Counted from the stretch's first letter, positions 5,751 to 13,576 are shown. The stretch: 19,940 nt of DNA from Bacillota bacterium (GCA_021848765.1 JAJZTU010000027.1:1-19940); one strand, 5' to 3'. Notes: generated by a model not told the origin, from the sequence alone. Numbers and translations: made by a program.

Positions 5751-6578
5751 ATGGTAGATTATTTTTTGATCCTGATACTGGCGCATTTGTTGACAGATTT
5801 TGTTTTCCAGTCTGAAACTTTGACGGAAGACAAACAAGATACTCATGTTCAAAAAAGAAACAAGGCTTTATTTATACACTCGTTAACTTTTTTAGCCACG
5901 AGTTTAATATTATTCGTTACCATTAAAGGTATCACTTGGTGGCCTTCCTTTACATTCAAGCCAATTTCATGGGTGTTATTATTACTCTTATGGCTGATAG
6001 TTATTACAGTTACACATTACTATATTGACCTTGTTAAAGTAAAGATTCAGATTAAGTTAAAAGAACTTGGTAATCACAAATGGGACATATTTTTGTTTCT
6101 GCTTGACCAAATCATTCACTTTGGGATAATTTCACTCATGGTATTCTTTTTTCATAAGGCAGAAGTATTGAGAAATTTATCACTGTTAATTGAGTTCTTA
6201 AATGCAGATCTAATTCTGTCTTTTAAACCAACACATGGGCAACTGGTATTAATTTTATTATGTATTGGTATTTTGGTTACATCGTTTTCAAATATTTTTA
6301 TTAAAATATCTCTGACCTCAATTAAAATGAAGATTATCGAAGACAAAGAAGAAGTCAAAATAGGAAGGTTTATAGGGGGAGCAGAACGTCTTTTAACCGC
6401 AGCAGGTGTAATCGCTGGTGCTTATGAAGCAATAGCAGCGCTATACGCTGCAAAGACAGCAATAAGATTTAAGCAAGCAAGTAATCCGAAGTTTGCCGAA
6501 TATTTTATTTTAGGTACATCCATCAGCGCTCTTTTTGGAATTTTAACAGGATTAGTATTAAAAATACTAATCGGTTGA
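5751..6578 (+). CDS. DUF3307-family multi-pass membrane protein
   Basis: This is a 275-aa integral membrane protein. The N-terminus (YFLILILAHLLTDFVFQSETLTEDK) carries the aHLLtDFvfQ signature of DUF3307 proteins, with His and Asp buried in the first helix. Further helices are visible at about 42-62, 73-98, 118-140, 160-190 and 245-272, with a cytoplasmic-looking basic segment near 185-215. The start ATG at 5751 follows GAGGTGAATCA. It is AT-rich like the SatD gene and probably functions with it. DUF3307 genes are, to my knowledge, often found next to SatD-family genes, but no activity is established. A membrane effector or transport role are both possible. A terminator follows at 6676. Confidence 0.85.
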   Translation: MVDYFLILILAHLLTDFVFQSETLTEDKQDTHVQKRNKALFIHSLTFLATSLILFVTIKGITWWPSFTFKPISWVLLLLLWLIVITVTHYYIDLVKVKIQIKLKELGNHKWDIFLFLLDQIIHFGIISLMVFFFHKAEVLRNLSLLIEFLNADLILSFKPTHGQLVLILLCIGILVTSFSNIFIKISLTSIKMKIIEDKEEVKIGRFIGGAERLLTAAGVIAGAYEAIAALYAAKTAIRFKQASNPKFAEYFILGTSISALFGILTGLVLKILIG

Positions 6579-6675
6579 GATTTATAAGGTGTTTTTATCA
6601 ATGGCTACGCAAGAATAAAGGGCTTTTATTGCATAGGAAGCGAATATGAACAGTAAATAACTTACAGCGACAACC

Positions 6676-6704
6676 AAGCACGACCGATTGGATCGTGCTT
6701 TTTT
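6676..6704 (+). terminator. terminator after the DUF3307 gene
   Basis: AAGCACGA (6676-6683) and TCGTGCTT (6693-6700) form an 8-bp stem with a 9-base loop, followed by TTTT. It closes the SatD-DUF3307 unit. Confidence 0.8.
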
Positions 6705-7004
6705 AATGGATCAAAAAACGCCCGAAGTCATTCATCCCCTGAAATCAACCATTAATTTCGCTTGTACCGTATTTAGTCGAGTTTAGTATGCAAAACAGCC
6801 CTCTGGCCTACAGCGAGTAAGAACAAAGCCCACTTTAAACCGGGGCATGGCCGCCAGGTTCCGGCAGTCGTTCAGCCGTTTAGGAAAAAAATGGACAAAT
6901 GAACCGTAATCTTATACCTCTAGCCGTAGTTTTGTTTTTCGGCTTATCCGGAGGTGATATGCTGTAAATGGAGAGACAACCTTAAAAAAGGGGGCAAAAA
7001 ATCA
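6705..7004 (+). other. leader region of the Liv-type operon, no gene seen
   Basis: I see no supported gene in these 300 bases. A weak promoter candidate is TTGTAC (6762-6767) with TAGTAT (6784-6789), 16 bases apart. A small dyad, AGCCG...CGGCT, occurs near 6922-6944 with T-rich sequence inside, and GGAGGTGA at 6950-6957 precedes a dead-end GTG that would extend the receptor by 17 residues before its signal peptide. The real ribosome binding site is AAGGGGGC before the ATG at 7005. Confidence 0.4.
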
Positions 7005-8306
7005 ATGAAGAAAAAGTCATTAGCTTTAATCATGACATTATTACTGTTGCTAATGCCGCTGGCATTAGCCGGCTGCGGCGGTCAGAGTTCCGACAAAGGC
7101 GCCCAAAATGGCCCCAAGCCAATTGTGATTGGGGTGCCAACTTCTCTGGGTTCCATTGAGGGAGCAGATTCTTTACGAGCCGTGGAGTTGGCGGTTGAAG
7201 AAATCAACGCCAAAGGCGGGGTCCCGGTAGGCGGCGAAAAACGTCCCTTGAAAGTTGTGTCCATTGATGACAGGGGAAGCGAGCCGGGGGTACCGGTACA
7301 TGATGCCCTGGCAGCGCTGGAAAAGATGATTACCGAGGAAAAACCTGATGCCATCCTGGTAGGGACTTTCCGTTCCGAAGTACTGTTATCGGCAATGGAC
7401 CTGATTGCCAAATATAAGATTCCCTATATCGGCAGTATCGCCATGACCCCTGAATTTGAGAAAAAGCTGGCCGGCGACCCGGAGAAATACAAATACAATT
7501 TCCGGATGGGCCTCAATGCGGTCTACCTGGTACAATACCTTGGCAAAACCATGGAATTTATGGGAAAAGAGTTCGGCTTCAAAAAAGCGTACATAGTTAA
7601 CCAGGATGTCCTGTGGGCTGAAGGGACAGCGAAAGGTCTCACCAAGTGGTTTGAAGCCAACGGCTGGGAAGTTGTGGGGCGGGATTCCTATCCCACAGGG
7701 GCTTCCGATTTCTCCGCTTCCCTGACCAAAGCCAAAAACGGTAAGGCCCAGATAATTGTGCCGATTTTTGACATGCCCCAGTCGGGTATCTTGTTAAAGC
7801 AGGCCAGGAGCATGCAGGTGCCGGCCCTGATGGTAGGTTTCATCAGTCCTGCGGCCCCGGGGAGCGGTTGGAAAACCTTTGAAGGCGCTGTTGACGGGCT
7901 GGTTAACTTCCAGTTTGAAATCGGTCCCATGCCGGTTAAGTCAGTGCCGAAGTCCGTGGAGTTCAACCAAAATTACGGCAAGAAATACGGTGAAGAAATG
8001 CGCCTTAAGTTAAGCGGCCATGGCCCGGGCCCGGCTTATGATTCCGTTTATGTCCTGGCCAACGCCATTGAGCGGGCGGGTTCCCTTAATGCCGACGCAG
8101 TGGTCAAGGCTCTGGAGACCACCGATATGGAAGGTGTTATCGGGAAAATTAAGTTCAATGACAAACACCAGGTTATTTACGGCGTTAATCCCCAGGAAAC
8201 GGCAATCGGTTCCGCCTTCCAGTGGAAGGCGCCGGGTGTCCGGGTGCCGGTCTTCCCTGAAGTAGCAGCCGAAGCTAAAACAGAACTTCCCGCTTACATG
8301 AAATAG
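7005..8306 (+). CDS. livK: Liv-type ABC transporter substrate-binding lipoprotein
   Basis: This is the extracytoplasmic receptor of a branched-chain-amino-acid (HAAT) family ABC importer, 433 aa from the ATG at 7005. That start has AAGGGGGC upstream and gives a clean lipoprotein signal peptide (KKK, hydrophobic core, LALAGC with the lipidated Cys at residue 24). The GTG at 6954 would put 17 extra residues before the signal peptide. The mature part starts with IVIGVPTSLGSIEGADSLRA and AVEEINAKGGV, the pattern of type I periplasmic-binding folds. Receptors of this family bind branched-chain amino acids, amides, urea or aromatic and other carboxylic acids. Specificity cannot be read from sequence. 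The CoA ligase at the operon end suggests an organic acid. Confidence 0.9.
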   Translation: MKKKSLALIMTLLLLLMPLALAGCGGQSSDKGAQNGPKPIVIGVPTSLGSIEGADSLRAVELAVEEINAKGGVPVGGEKRPLKVVSIDDRGSEPGVPVHDALAALEKMITEEKPDAILVGTFRSEVLLSAMDLIAKYKIPYIGSIAMTPEFEKKLAGDPEKYKYNFRMGLNAVYLVQYLGKTMEFMGKEFGFKKAYIVNQDVLWAEGTAKGLTKWFEANGWEVVGRDSYPTGASDFSASLTKAKNGKAQIIVPIFDMPQSGILLKQARSMQVPALMVGFISPAAPGSGWKTFEGAVDGLVNFQFEIGPMPVKSVPKSVEFNQNYGKKYGEEMRLKLSGHGPGPAYDSVYVLANAIERAGSLNADAVVKALETTDMEGVIGKIKFNDKHQVIYGVNPQETAIGSAFQWKAPGVRVPVFPEVAAEAKTELPAYMK

Positions 8307-8316
8307 CTATTAGAGT

Positions 8317-8350
8317 GTGGGAGTGTCCCCTCTTTTGGGTGCACTCCCAC
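8317..8350 (+). promoter_or_regulatory. strong intercistronic hairpin after the receptor gene
   Basis: GTGGGAGTG (8317-8325) and CACTCCCAC (8342-8350) form a perfect 9-bp stem with further CCC/GGG pairing possible inside. No T-run follows, so it is more likely an RNA-stabilising or attenuating element than a full terminator. Such hairpins commonly keep receptor transcripts more abundant than permease transcripts. Confidence 0.75.
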
Positions 8351-8378
8351 CATTTACATACAAGGGGGAGAAACAGCT

Positions 8379-9251
8379 ATGACATCCAGCGTGTTAATTT
8401 TCGGTTTAGTGAACAGTGCCATCTTAATGCTGACCGCTCTGGGCTTCAGTCTGATTTTTGGTTTGAGCGGAGTGGCCAACCTGGCCCATGGGGCAATTTA
8501 TCTTTCCTCCGGATATGTGGCCTGGATTTTCTTGAACTCCCTGGGACTGCCATATTTCCTGGCCGTACCTTTGACTATTGTGGCTGCCGGTTTATTGGGC
8601 GCAGCCATTTACTGGCTGGTAATTATGCGGGTCCGGGGTTTAGGCTTGTCGGAAGTAATTGCCACTTTTGCCGTAGGTGTGGCCATCCTGGAGTTTTTCC
8701 GCTGGATGGGTTTTGTTACTTATGAGTTTAATTTGCCTGTCCTCATCAAGGGAAGTCTGGATATCAGCGGGGTTAGTGTGGATTACCAGCGGCTGGTGAT
8801 TGTCGGTGTGGGAATCCTGATGGCCGCCTTATTGTGGCTCTTTGCCCACCACACTAAAATTGGCCTGGCTTTGCGGGGAATGGCCCAGGACGAATATACC
8901 GCCCTATCCCTGGGGATTGATTCCGATTGGGCTGCTGCCCTCAGCATGGCCTTAGGTTCGGCTATAGCTGCCCTGGCGGCTGTAGTAACCCTGCCCCTGG
9001 GCATCATCTCCATAAACCTTGGCTATGAAGTGCTGATCATGGCTTTGGCTGTAACTGTCCTGGGCGGTTTGGAAAGTATTACCGGGTTAGTAGTCGGCGC
9101 GCTGCTGCTGGGGTTTGCCAGGACTGTTACCGGCACTTATTTTGATCCCAAGTGGATGGAGGTAGTGTATTTAATAGCCCTGGTGCTGGTTTTGGCCGTA
9201 AAACCGTCGGGCCTGTTCGGTAAATACAAAGAACTGGAGGAGCGGGTATGA
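8379..9251 (+). CDS. livH: Liv-type ABC transporter permease (LivH)
   Basis: This is a 290-aa inner-membrane permease, one of the two membrane subunits of the importer. The N-terminal signature LVNSAILMLTALGFSLIFGL and GVANLAHGAIYLSSGYVAW is the classic LivH pattern. About eight hydrophobic segments span the protein. The segment MAQDEYTALSLGID (about 167-180), followed by further helices, matches the cytoplasmic ATPase-coupling region, and VLGGLESITGLVVGALLLGFA lies near 225-245. The start ATG at 8379 follows GGGGGAGAAACAGCT. Its stop overlaps the start of livM (ATGA at 9248-9251). The length is normal for the family. Confidence 0.92.
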   Translation: MTSSVLIFGLVNSAILMLTALGFSLIFGLSGVANLAHGAIYLSSGYVAWIFLNSLGLPYFLAVPLTIVAAGLLGAAIYWLVIMRVRGLGLSEVIATFAVGVAILEFFRWMGFVTYEFNLPVLIKGSLDISGVSVDYQRLVIVGVGILMAALLWLFAHHTKIGLALRGMAQDEYTALSLGIDSDWAAALSMALGSAIAALAAVVTLPLGIISINLGYEVLIMALAVTVLGGLESITGLVVGALLLGFARTVTGTYFDPKWMEVVYLIALVLVLAVKPSGLFGKYKELEERV

Positions 9252-10282
9252 GGATACAGGCAGGCTTCCGGAAAGAAAGAATCGACCGCGGGATTAAGGC
9301 CCGGACGGATGACATCTTTGCAATTGCTTCCTGCCGGGAGATTCTCTATCTGGTGGGTCCCCGGTTTTTGCTCATCGCAGCTTTGCTCATCTTCCCCCTG
9401 CTGAAAAGCATAACCGGGATATACTGGCAGAATGTCCTGATGATCACTGCCACTATTGCTTTGTTAGCCTTAAGCTGGGACTTGCTGCACTCCGTCGGTC
9501 TGGTTTCCCTGGGCCAGGCGTTGTTTTTCGGCGCCGGAGCTTATGCGACCGGGTATTTAAACAGCAAGTTCGGCTGGTCTCCCGTGCTCGCCATCCCGGC
9601 CGCAACCTTGCTGGGGGCGCTTTTCAGCACTGCATTGCTGTACCCGGTTCTGCGCCTGAGGGGAATCTACTTCGGCCTGATTACTTTTGCCGTGCCCATG
9701 TTATTGATGAGAATAATCGAAGCCACCAAAATCCTGGGCGGAACCGAGGGCATCAGCGGCCTGACGCCTCTCCCGGGTATCACCATTACTCTCTATATCA
9801 TCATCGCGGTAACTCTGGTTTGTGTTTATGGTTACCAGCGGCTCTTTGAAACGGATTACGGTTTGGTGTTCAAGGCAATCCGGGATAATGACCGGTCGGT
9901 AATTGCCGCCGGCTTTAACATCCAGTTGTTTAAGGCCCAGGCCGTATTTTTGGCGGCCTTGCCGGCCACTTTTGCGGGTGCTTTTCTGACCCATCATTAC
10001 CAGTTTGTGGGTCTTCCTGCTTTTGCCATGGACTATTCAGTACTGCCCATGGCCAGCGTGATCATTGGCGGGCCGGGTTCCTTTATTGGCGCCATGCTGG
10101 GAGCTTTTATCGTAGTACCCCTCTCCGAATTTTTAAGGACTTTCGGTACATTGAGAATAGTAATCTACTCACTGGTTTTGCTGGTCTTTGTCGTCGGCTT
10201 GCCGCAAGGCTTATTCCATTACCTCAAAAGAAAATATGACCAGTTTGAACGGCTGGTACCCATTGAGGAGGTGGAAAAATAA
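9248..10282 (+). CDS. livM: Liv-type ABC transporter permease (LivM)
   Basis: This is a 344-aa second permease subunit. A hydrophilic N-terminal stretch of about 40 residues precedes the hydrophobic helices. The LivM signature is seen in SWDLLHSVGLVSLGQALFFG and AGAYATGYLNSKFGWSPVLA (about 76-115), in the coupling segment FKAIRDNDRSVIAAGFNIQLFK (about 208-229) and in MASVIIGGPGSFIGAMLGA near 275-293. The start overlaps the livH stop by four bases, and the stop overlaps the livG start by one base (TAATG), so the whole set is translationally coupled. Confidence 0.92.
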   Translation: MRIQAGFRKERIDRGIKARTDDIFAIASCREILYLVGPRFLLIAALLIFPLLKSITGIYWQNVLMITATIALLALSWDLLHSVGLVSLGQALFFGAGAYATGYLNSKFGWSPVLAIPAATLLGALFSTALLYPVLRLRGIYFGLITFAVPMLLMRIIEATKILGGTEGISGLTPLPGITITLYIIIAVTLVCVYGYQRLFETDYGLVFKAIRDNDRSVIAAGFNIQLFKAQAVFLAALPATFAGAFLTHHYQFVGLPAFAMDYSVLPMASVIIGGPGSFIGAMLGAFIVVPLSEFLRTFGTLRIVIYSLVLLVFVVGLPQGLFHYLKRKYDQFERLVPIEEVEK

Positions 10283-11046
10283 TGAGCCAGGATACCATCA
10301 TTAAAGTTGCCGGTTTATCCAAAAATTTCGGCGGAGTTAAAGCGGTAAACGGTGTAAGCTTTGAGCTGAAAAGAGGAGAGGCCCTGGGGATTATCGGGCC
10401 TAACGGCTCGGGCAAGAGCACCATGATCAACCTGATTACCGGCTTTGTGAAGCCCAGCTCCGGCAAAGTTTTCTATAACGGCAGGGATATTACCGGCCTT
10501 TCTCCCGACAAGATTGTTAATCTGGGAATTGCCCGGAGTTTTCAGATGGCTAAACCATTTTACAATATGCCGGTCTACAAGAACCTGATTATCCCCCTGT
10601 TCTCCCCAAGGGCCCGGAAACTGGCCGGGGGCAGGCACGGCGACAGGGACGAGTCGGCTATTCATTTGCTGGAAGAAGTCGGCTTTGAGCGGGACTCCCA
10701 TATACCGTATAAACCGGCAGGGTCACTGCCCCACGGTTATGTAAAACGACTGGAACTGGCCAGGTGCCTCGCATTGGAACCGGATGTAATTATCCTGGAT
10801 GAGCTGTTTTCCGGAATGAGTATGTCCGAAGTGGCCGGCATCCTACCCTTTTTGGAGCGGCTCAGGGATGAAGGCAAGACTTTGATCATGGTGGAACACA
10901 GGCTGCGTGAGCTGTTCAGGGTGGTAGACAAGGCTATTTGCCTGAATTTTGGCGAAAAGATTGCGGAAGGCGCCCCGGAAGAAGTAGTACAGAATGAAGA
11001 AGTCAAGAAGTCCTACCTGGGAAGCGAGGTGGTTTCCGGTGCTTGA
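10282..11046 (+). CDS. livG: Liv-type ABC transporter ATPase (LivG)
   Basis: This is a 254-aa cytoplasmic ATPase subunit. Walker A is GPNGSGKST (39-47), the Q-loop lies in ARSFQMAKPF, Walker B is VIILDE, and the switch histidine is in LIMVEHRL. Two deviations stand out. The ABC signature reads LPHGYVKRLELARCLA instead of the usual LSYGQQ or LSGGQ, and the residue after Walker B Glu is Leu (DELFSGM) rather than Pro. Both are conservative enough to leave the enzyme plausibly active, and the remaining catalytic residues are present. The start is in the livM stop (TAATG). The length matches LivG. It pairs with LivF to energise the two permeases. Confidence 0.92.
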   Translation: MSQDTIIKVAGLSKNFGGVKAVNGVSFELKRGEALGIIGPNGSGKSTMINLITGFVKPSSGKVFYNGRDITGLSPDKIVNLGIARSFQMAKPFYNMPVYKNLIIPLFSPRARKLAGGRHGDRDESAIHLLEEVGFERDSHIPYKPAGSLPHGYVKRLELARCLALEPDVIILDELFSGMSMSEVAGILPFLERLRDEGKTLIMVEHRLRELFRVVDKAICLNFGEKIAEGAPEEVVQNEEVKKSYLGSEVVSGA

Positions 11047-11782
11047 AGTGAAAAACCTGATGGTATTTTTCGAGAACGCCCTGGCGATAAACGACCTCAG
11101 CCTGGAAGTGAAAGCAGGAGAGTTCGTGGGGATTTTCGGTTCCAACAGCGCCGGAAAGACAACCTTAATGAATACCATCGCCGGGCTTACGCTGCACAAG
11201 CAATACCGGGAGCAGCGGAAAGGAGGGGAACGGATCACTATTGTCGGCAAAATCCTCCTTGACGGTGAGGACATCATGCTCATCAAGCCGGATTACCGGG
11301 TTAAGAAGGGGATTGTCCTTTGCCGGGAGAGGCACCCTGTTTTTAAGGATAACACCGTTCATGAAAACCTGCTGTTAGGGGGATATCTGCGGAACGGTCG
11401 TGAGGTTAAAGAAAGCATTGAATTTGTCTATGACCTTTTCCCTGCTTTGGATAGGCTAAAAGGGCGTAAATCGGGACTGTTGAGCGGGGGCGAACAGGAG
11501 ATGCTGGCTATCGGGATGGCCCTGGTGGCCCGGCCCCGGCTGCTGCTCATGGATGAACCGCTGCTGGGTTTAAGCCCCGCCATGCAGCAAGAGGTTGTCC
11601 GGGCCGTCAAGAGGTTGAGCCAGGAGGGGCTGACCATCTTGCTGTCCGAGCAGTATGCCCGGCCGATAATGCCGCTGATTGACAGGGGGTACGTTATTGA
11701 GAACGGCACTCTGATCGTAACGGGGACGGGGGAGGAACTGATGGATAACCCCGAGGTCAAAGCTGCTTACTTCGGTATGTAG
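11039..11782 (+). CDS. livF: Liv-type ABC transporter ATPase (LivF)
   Basis: This is a 247-aa second ATPase subunit. I prefer the GTG at 11039, which gives the normal N-terminus (M/V)LEVKNLMVFF and has GAGGTGG upstream; an ATG at 10994 would overlap livG by about 50 bases. Walker A is GSNSAGKTT, with Ser where Pro is usual, the signature is LLSGGEQEMLAIGMAL, and Walker B is LLLMDEPLLGLSP. The switch His is replaced in LLSEQYAR, as is normal for LivF. The segment KQYREQRKGGERITIVGKI adds roughly ten residues compared with typical LivF (about 235 aa). It overlaps livG by eight bases and is followed by the CoA ligase after 12 bases. Confidence 0.9.
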   Translation: MLEVKNLMVFFENALAINDLSLEVKAGEFVGIFGSNSAGKTTLMNTIAGLTLHKQYREQRKGGERITIVGKILLDGEDIMLIKPDYRVKKGIVLCRERHPVFKDNTVHENLLLGGYLRNGREVKESIEFVYDLFPALDRLKGRKSGLLSGGEQEMLAIGMALVARPRLLLMDEPLLGLSPAMQQEVVRAVKRLSQEGLTILLSEQYARPIMPLIDRGYVIENGTLIVTGTGEELMDNPEVKAAYFGM

Positions 11783-11794
11783 GGAGGGATCACA

Positions 11795-13432
11795 TTGACC
11801 GGTCTGCAGTTTACTACAATTTACAGCGCTTTTGAGAGCGCCGCCCGGCAATATGCCGGCAAGACAGCGATTATCTATCTGGGAGAAAAATTTACTTACC
11901 GGCAGTTAGAAGAGTATATTGATAAACTGGCCCGGGCCCTGTATGAGCGGGGCGTACGCAAACAGGACAAAGCCATCGTCTATATCCCCCATTGCCCCCA
12001 GTGGATTATCATCTGGCTGGCCCTGCAGAAAATCGGAGCGGTAGCGGTTCCGGTAACCCACTTCTACGGCCCGAAAGATGTTAGTTATATAGCCAATGAC
12101 TGTGGAACGGAAACTATTTTCTGTACCGATACCAACTTTGGTTATATAACTAAAATCCTGCCGGAAACCCCCCTTAAAAGGGTAATCGTAACCACGTTGA
12201 CTGACTTTGTGCCTTGGTGGAAAAAGTTAATCGGAGTGATCTACAACAGGCTGCCCGTGGGGAATTATACTTTAGGGGATAATATTTATACTTTCCGGGA
12301 CCTGCTGAAGAGCGGCGGGGCGCCTCTGGGGGACATTCAAATTGACGGGCGGGAAATTGCCCAACTGCTGTATACCGGAGGCACCACCGGAAAGCCCAAA
12401 GGCGTTCCCATCCCGAATATCCTCTTTATCCAGAGTGCCTTTGAACAAAGAAAATCCAGGGAACTCCTGATTCCGAAGGGAGAAGACCTGGTAATTCAGG
12501 GGGCCCCCCTTTATCATATCCTTGGGCAGGCAGTAGGGTTGGGTTCCTTATTCTCCGGGGACTGTCTCATCCTGCTTCCTAAAATGAACCTGGATGCTGT
12601 TTTTGACCATATTGAAAGGTACCGGGCTACCTCCTTCTTTGGGACACCTACCCTTTACCGGATGATTCTGGAGCATGACAGGCTGGAACAATACAACCTG
12701 GGTTCCCTCAGGTATAACTTTTCCGGCGGTGATGTACTGCCGAAGGAAGTAGCCAAAAGGTGGGAAAAAAAGTTCGGCAAACCCATTTTTGAAGGCTATG
12801 GGGCTACGGAAACCTGTGGAGGTGTGGCCCTAACCCCGGCAGGGGAAAAAAGCCCGGAAGGAACAGCGGGAAAAATTGTTTCTTTCCAGAAAGTATTGAT
12901 TGTCAACCCGGAGACTTTTGCAGCCGTTCCTGCCGGAGAGCCTGGGGAACTGCTGATTTCCTCGGAATACATGGTGTCCGGTTATTGGAACAAGCCCCAG
13001 GAAACGGCGGAACACTTTATCAGCCTAAACGGCAGGCTGTGGTATAAAACGGGAGATATGGTCCGGCTTGACGAAGCCGGCTGGCTCTATTTCCTGGATC
13101 GTTCAGTGGATATTATCAAACACAAGGGTTACCGGGTGGCGGCATCAAAGGTTGATTCCGCACTGCAGGAGCACCCGGCTGTTATTGCCTCCTGCACTGT
13201 GGGGATTCCTGATGAAAAGGTAGGCGAAAGGATTAAGTCCTTCGTAGTGGTCAGGCAGGATATTAAAGGAATCAGTTCCTATGACCTGATAAAATGGTGC
13301 AAGGAAAGGCTCGCTGCTTATGAAGTCCCACAGTACATTGAGTTCCGTGACATGCTGCCTAAATCAAAGGTGGGCAAGCTCCTCAGGCGTGAACTGCGGG
13401 CTGAGGAGAAACGCAAGACCGAGGCTTCTTAA
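11795..13432 (+). CDS. acyl/aryl-CoA ligase (AMP-forming, ANL superfamily)
   Basis: This is a 545-aa AMP-binding enzyme that would activate a carboxylic acid with ATP and CoA. The ANL motifs are all present: the phosphate loop LLYTGGTTGKPKG (about 190-202), YGATETCGG (about 334-342), YKTGDMVRLDEAGWLYFLDR (about 416-435), the hinge IIKHKGYRVA and the catalytic Lys in PKSKVGKLLRREL (about 521-533). The start is a TTG at 11795 after AGGGAGGGATCACA, 12 bases behind livF, so it is part of the transporter operon. Similar enzymes activate fatty acids, benzoates or other aromatic acids, and sequence does not tell these apart. The neighbouring transporter suggests it traps an imported acid as its CoA ester. 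Confidence 0.9.
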   Translation: MTGLQFTTIYSAFESAARQYAGKTAIIYLGEKFTYRQLEEYIDKLARALYERGVRKQDKAIVYIPHCPQWIIIWLALQKIGAVAVPVTHFYGPKDVSYIANDCGTETIFCTDTNFGYITKILPETPLKRVIVTTLTDFVPWWKKLIGVIYNRLPVGNYTLGDNIYTFRDLLKSGGAPLGDIQIDGREIAQLLYTGGTTGKPKGVPIPNILFIQSAFEQRKSRELLIPKGEDLVIQGAPLYHILGQAVGLGSLFSGDCLILLPKMNLDAVFDHIERYRATSFFGTPTLYRMILEHDRLEQYNLGSLRYNFSGGDVLPKEVAKRWEKKFGKPIFEGYGATETCGGVALTPAGEKSPEGTAGKIVSFQKVLIVNPETFAAVPAGEPGELLISSEYMVSGYWNKPQETAEHFISLNGRLWYKTGDMVRLDEAGWLYFLDRSVDIIKHKGYRVAASKVDSALQEHPAVIASCTVGIPDEKVGERIKSFVVVRQDIKGISSYDLIKWCKERLAAYEVPQYIEFRDMLPKSKVGKLLRRELRAEEKRKTEAS

Positions 13433-13473
13433 CTAAAAAAAGCCGCAACATCCCAGCCCAATTGTCGGTTGAA

Positions 13474-13504
13474 TATAGTACATTTGGATAGAAAATGTAC
13501 TATA
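13474..13504. promoter_or_regulatory. perfect 12-bp inverted repeat upstream of the iron permease promoter
   Basis: TATAGTACATTT (13474-13485) and AAATGTACTATA (13493-13504) are exact inverted copies around a 7-base spacer. The repeat ends four bases before the -35 element of the FTR1 promoter. There is no T-run, so it is not an obvious terminator of the ligase operon. An activator or repressor operator is more likely. The binder is unknown. Confidence 0.75.
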
Positions 13505-13508
13505 CCTA

Positions 13509-13556
13509 TTGACTAAATGGGTTTTTTCTTTTATGATGATATTGAGAATCAATTTC
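13509..13556 (+). promoter_or_regulatory. FTR1 promoter with Fur box
   Basis: TTGACT (13509-13514) and TATGAT (13532-13537) are spaced by 17 bases, a near-consensus sigma-A promoter. Directly after the -10 lies GATATTGAGAATCAATTTC (13538-13556), which matches the 19-base Fur box consensus at 15 of 19 positions by my count. Binding of Fe-loaded Fur there would block transcription, so the permease should be induced when iron is scarce. Confidence 0.8.
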
Positions 13557-13576
13557 ATCATAAGGAGGAATGGGTT

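Noticed and set aside
6954..7004. GTG at 6954 as the start of the Liv receptor
   Set aside because: It would place 17 residues with charged and Cys residues before a complete lipoprotein signal peptide; the ATG at 7005 has a good ribosome binding site.
10994..11038. ATG at 10994 as the livF start
   Set aside because: It adds 15 residues inside livG that are not part of the family N-terminus; the GTG at 11039 starts the canonical LEVKNL.
13517..13576. FTR1 start at 13517
   Set aside because: It would put coding sequence across the -10 element and Fur box; the ATG at 13577 has AAGGAGG and gives a normal signal peptide.
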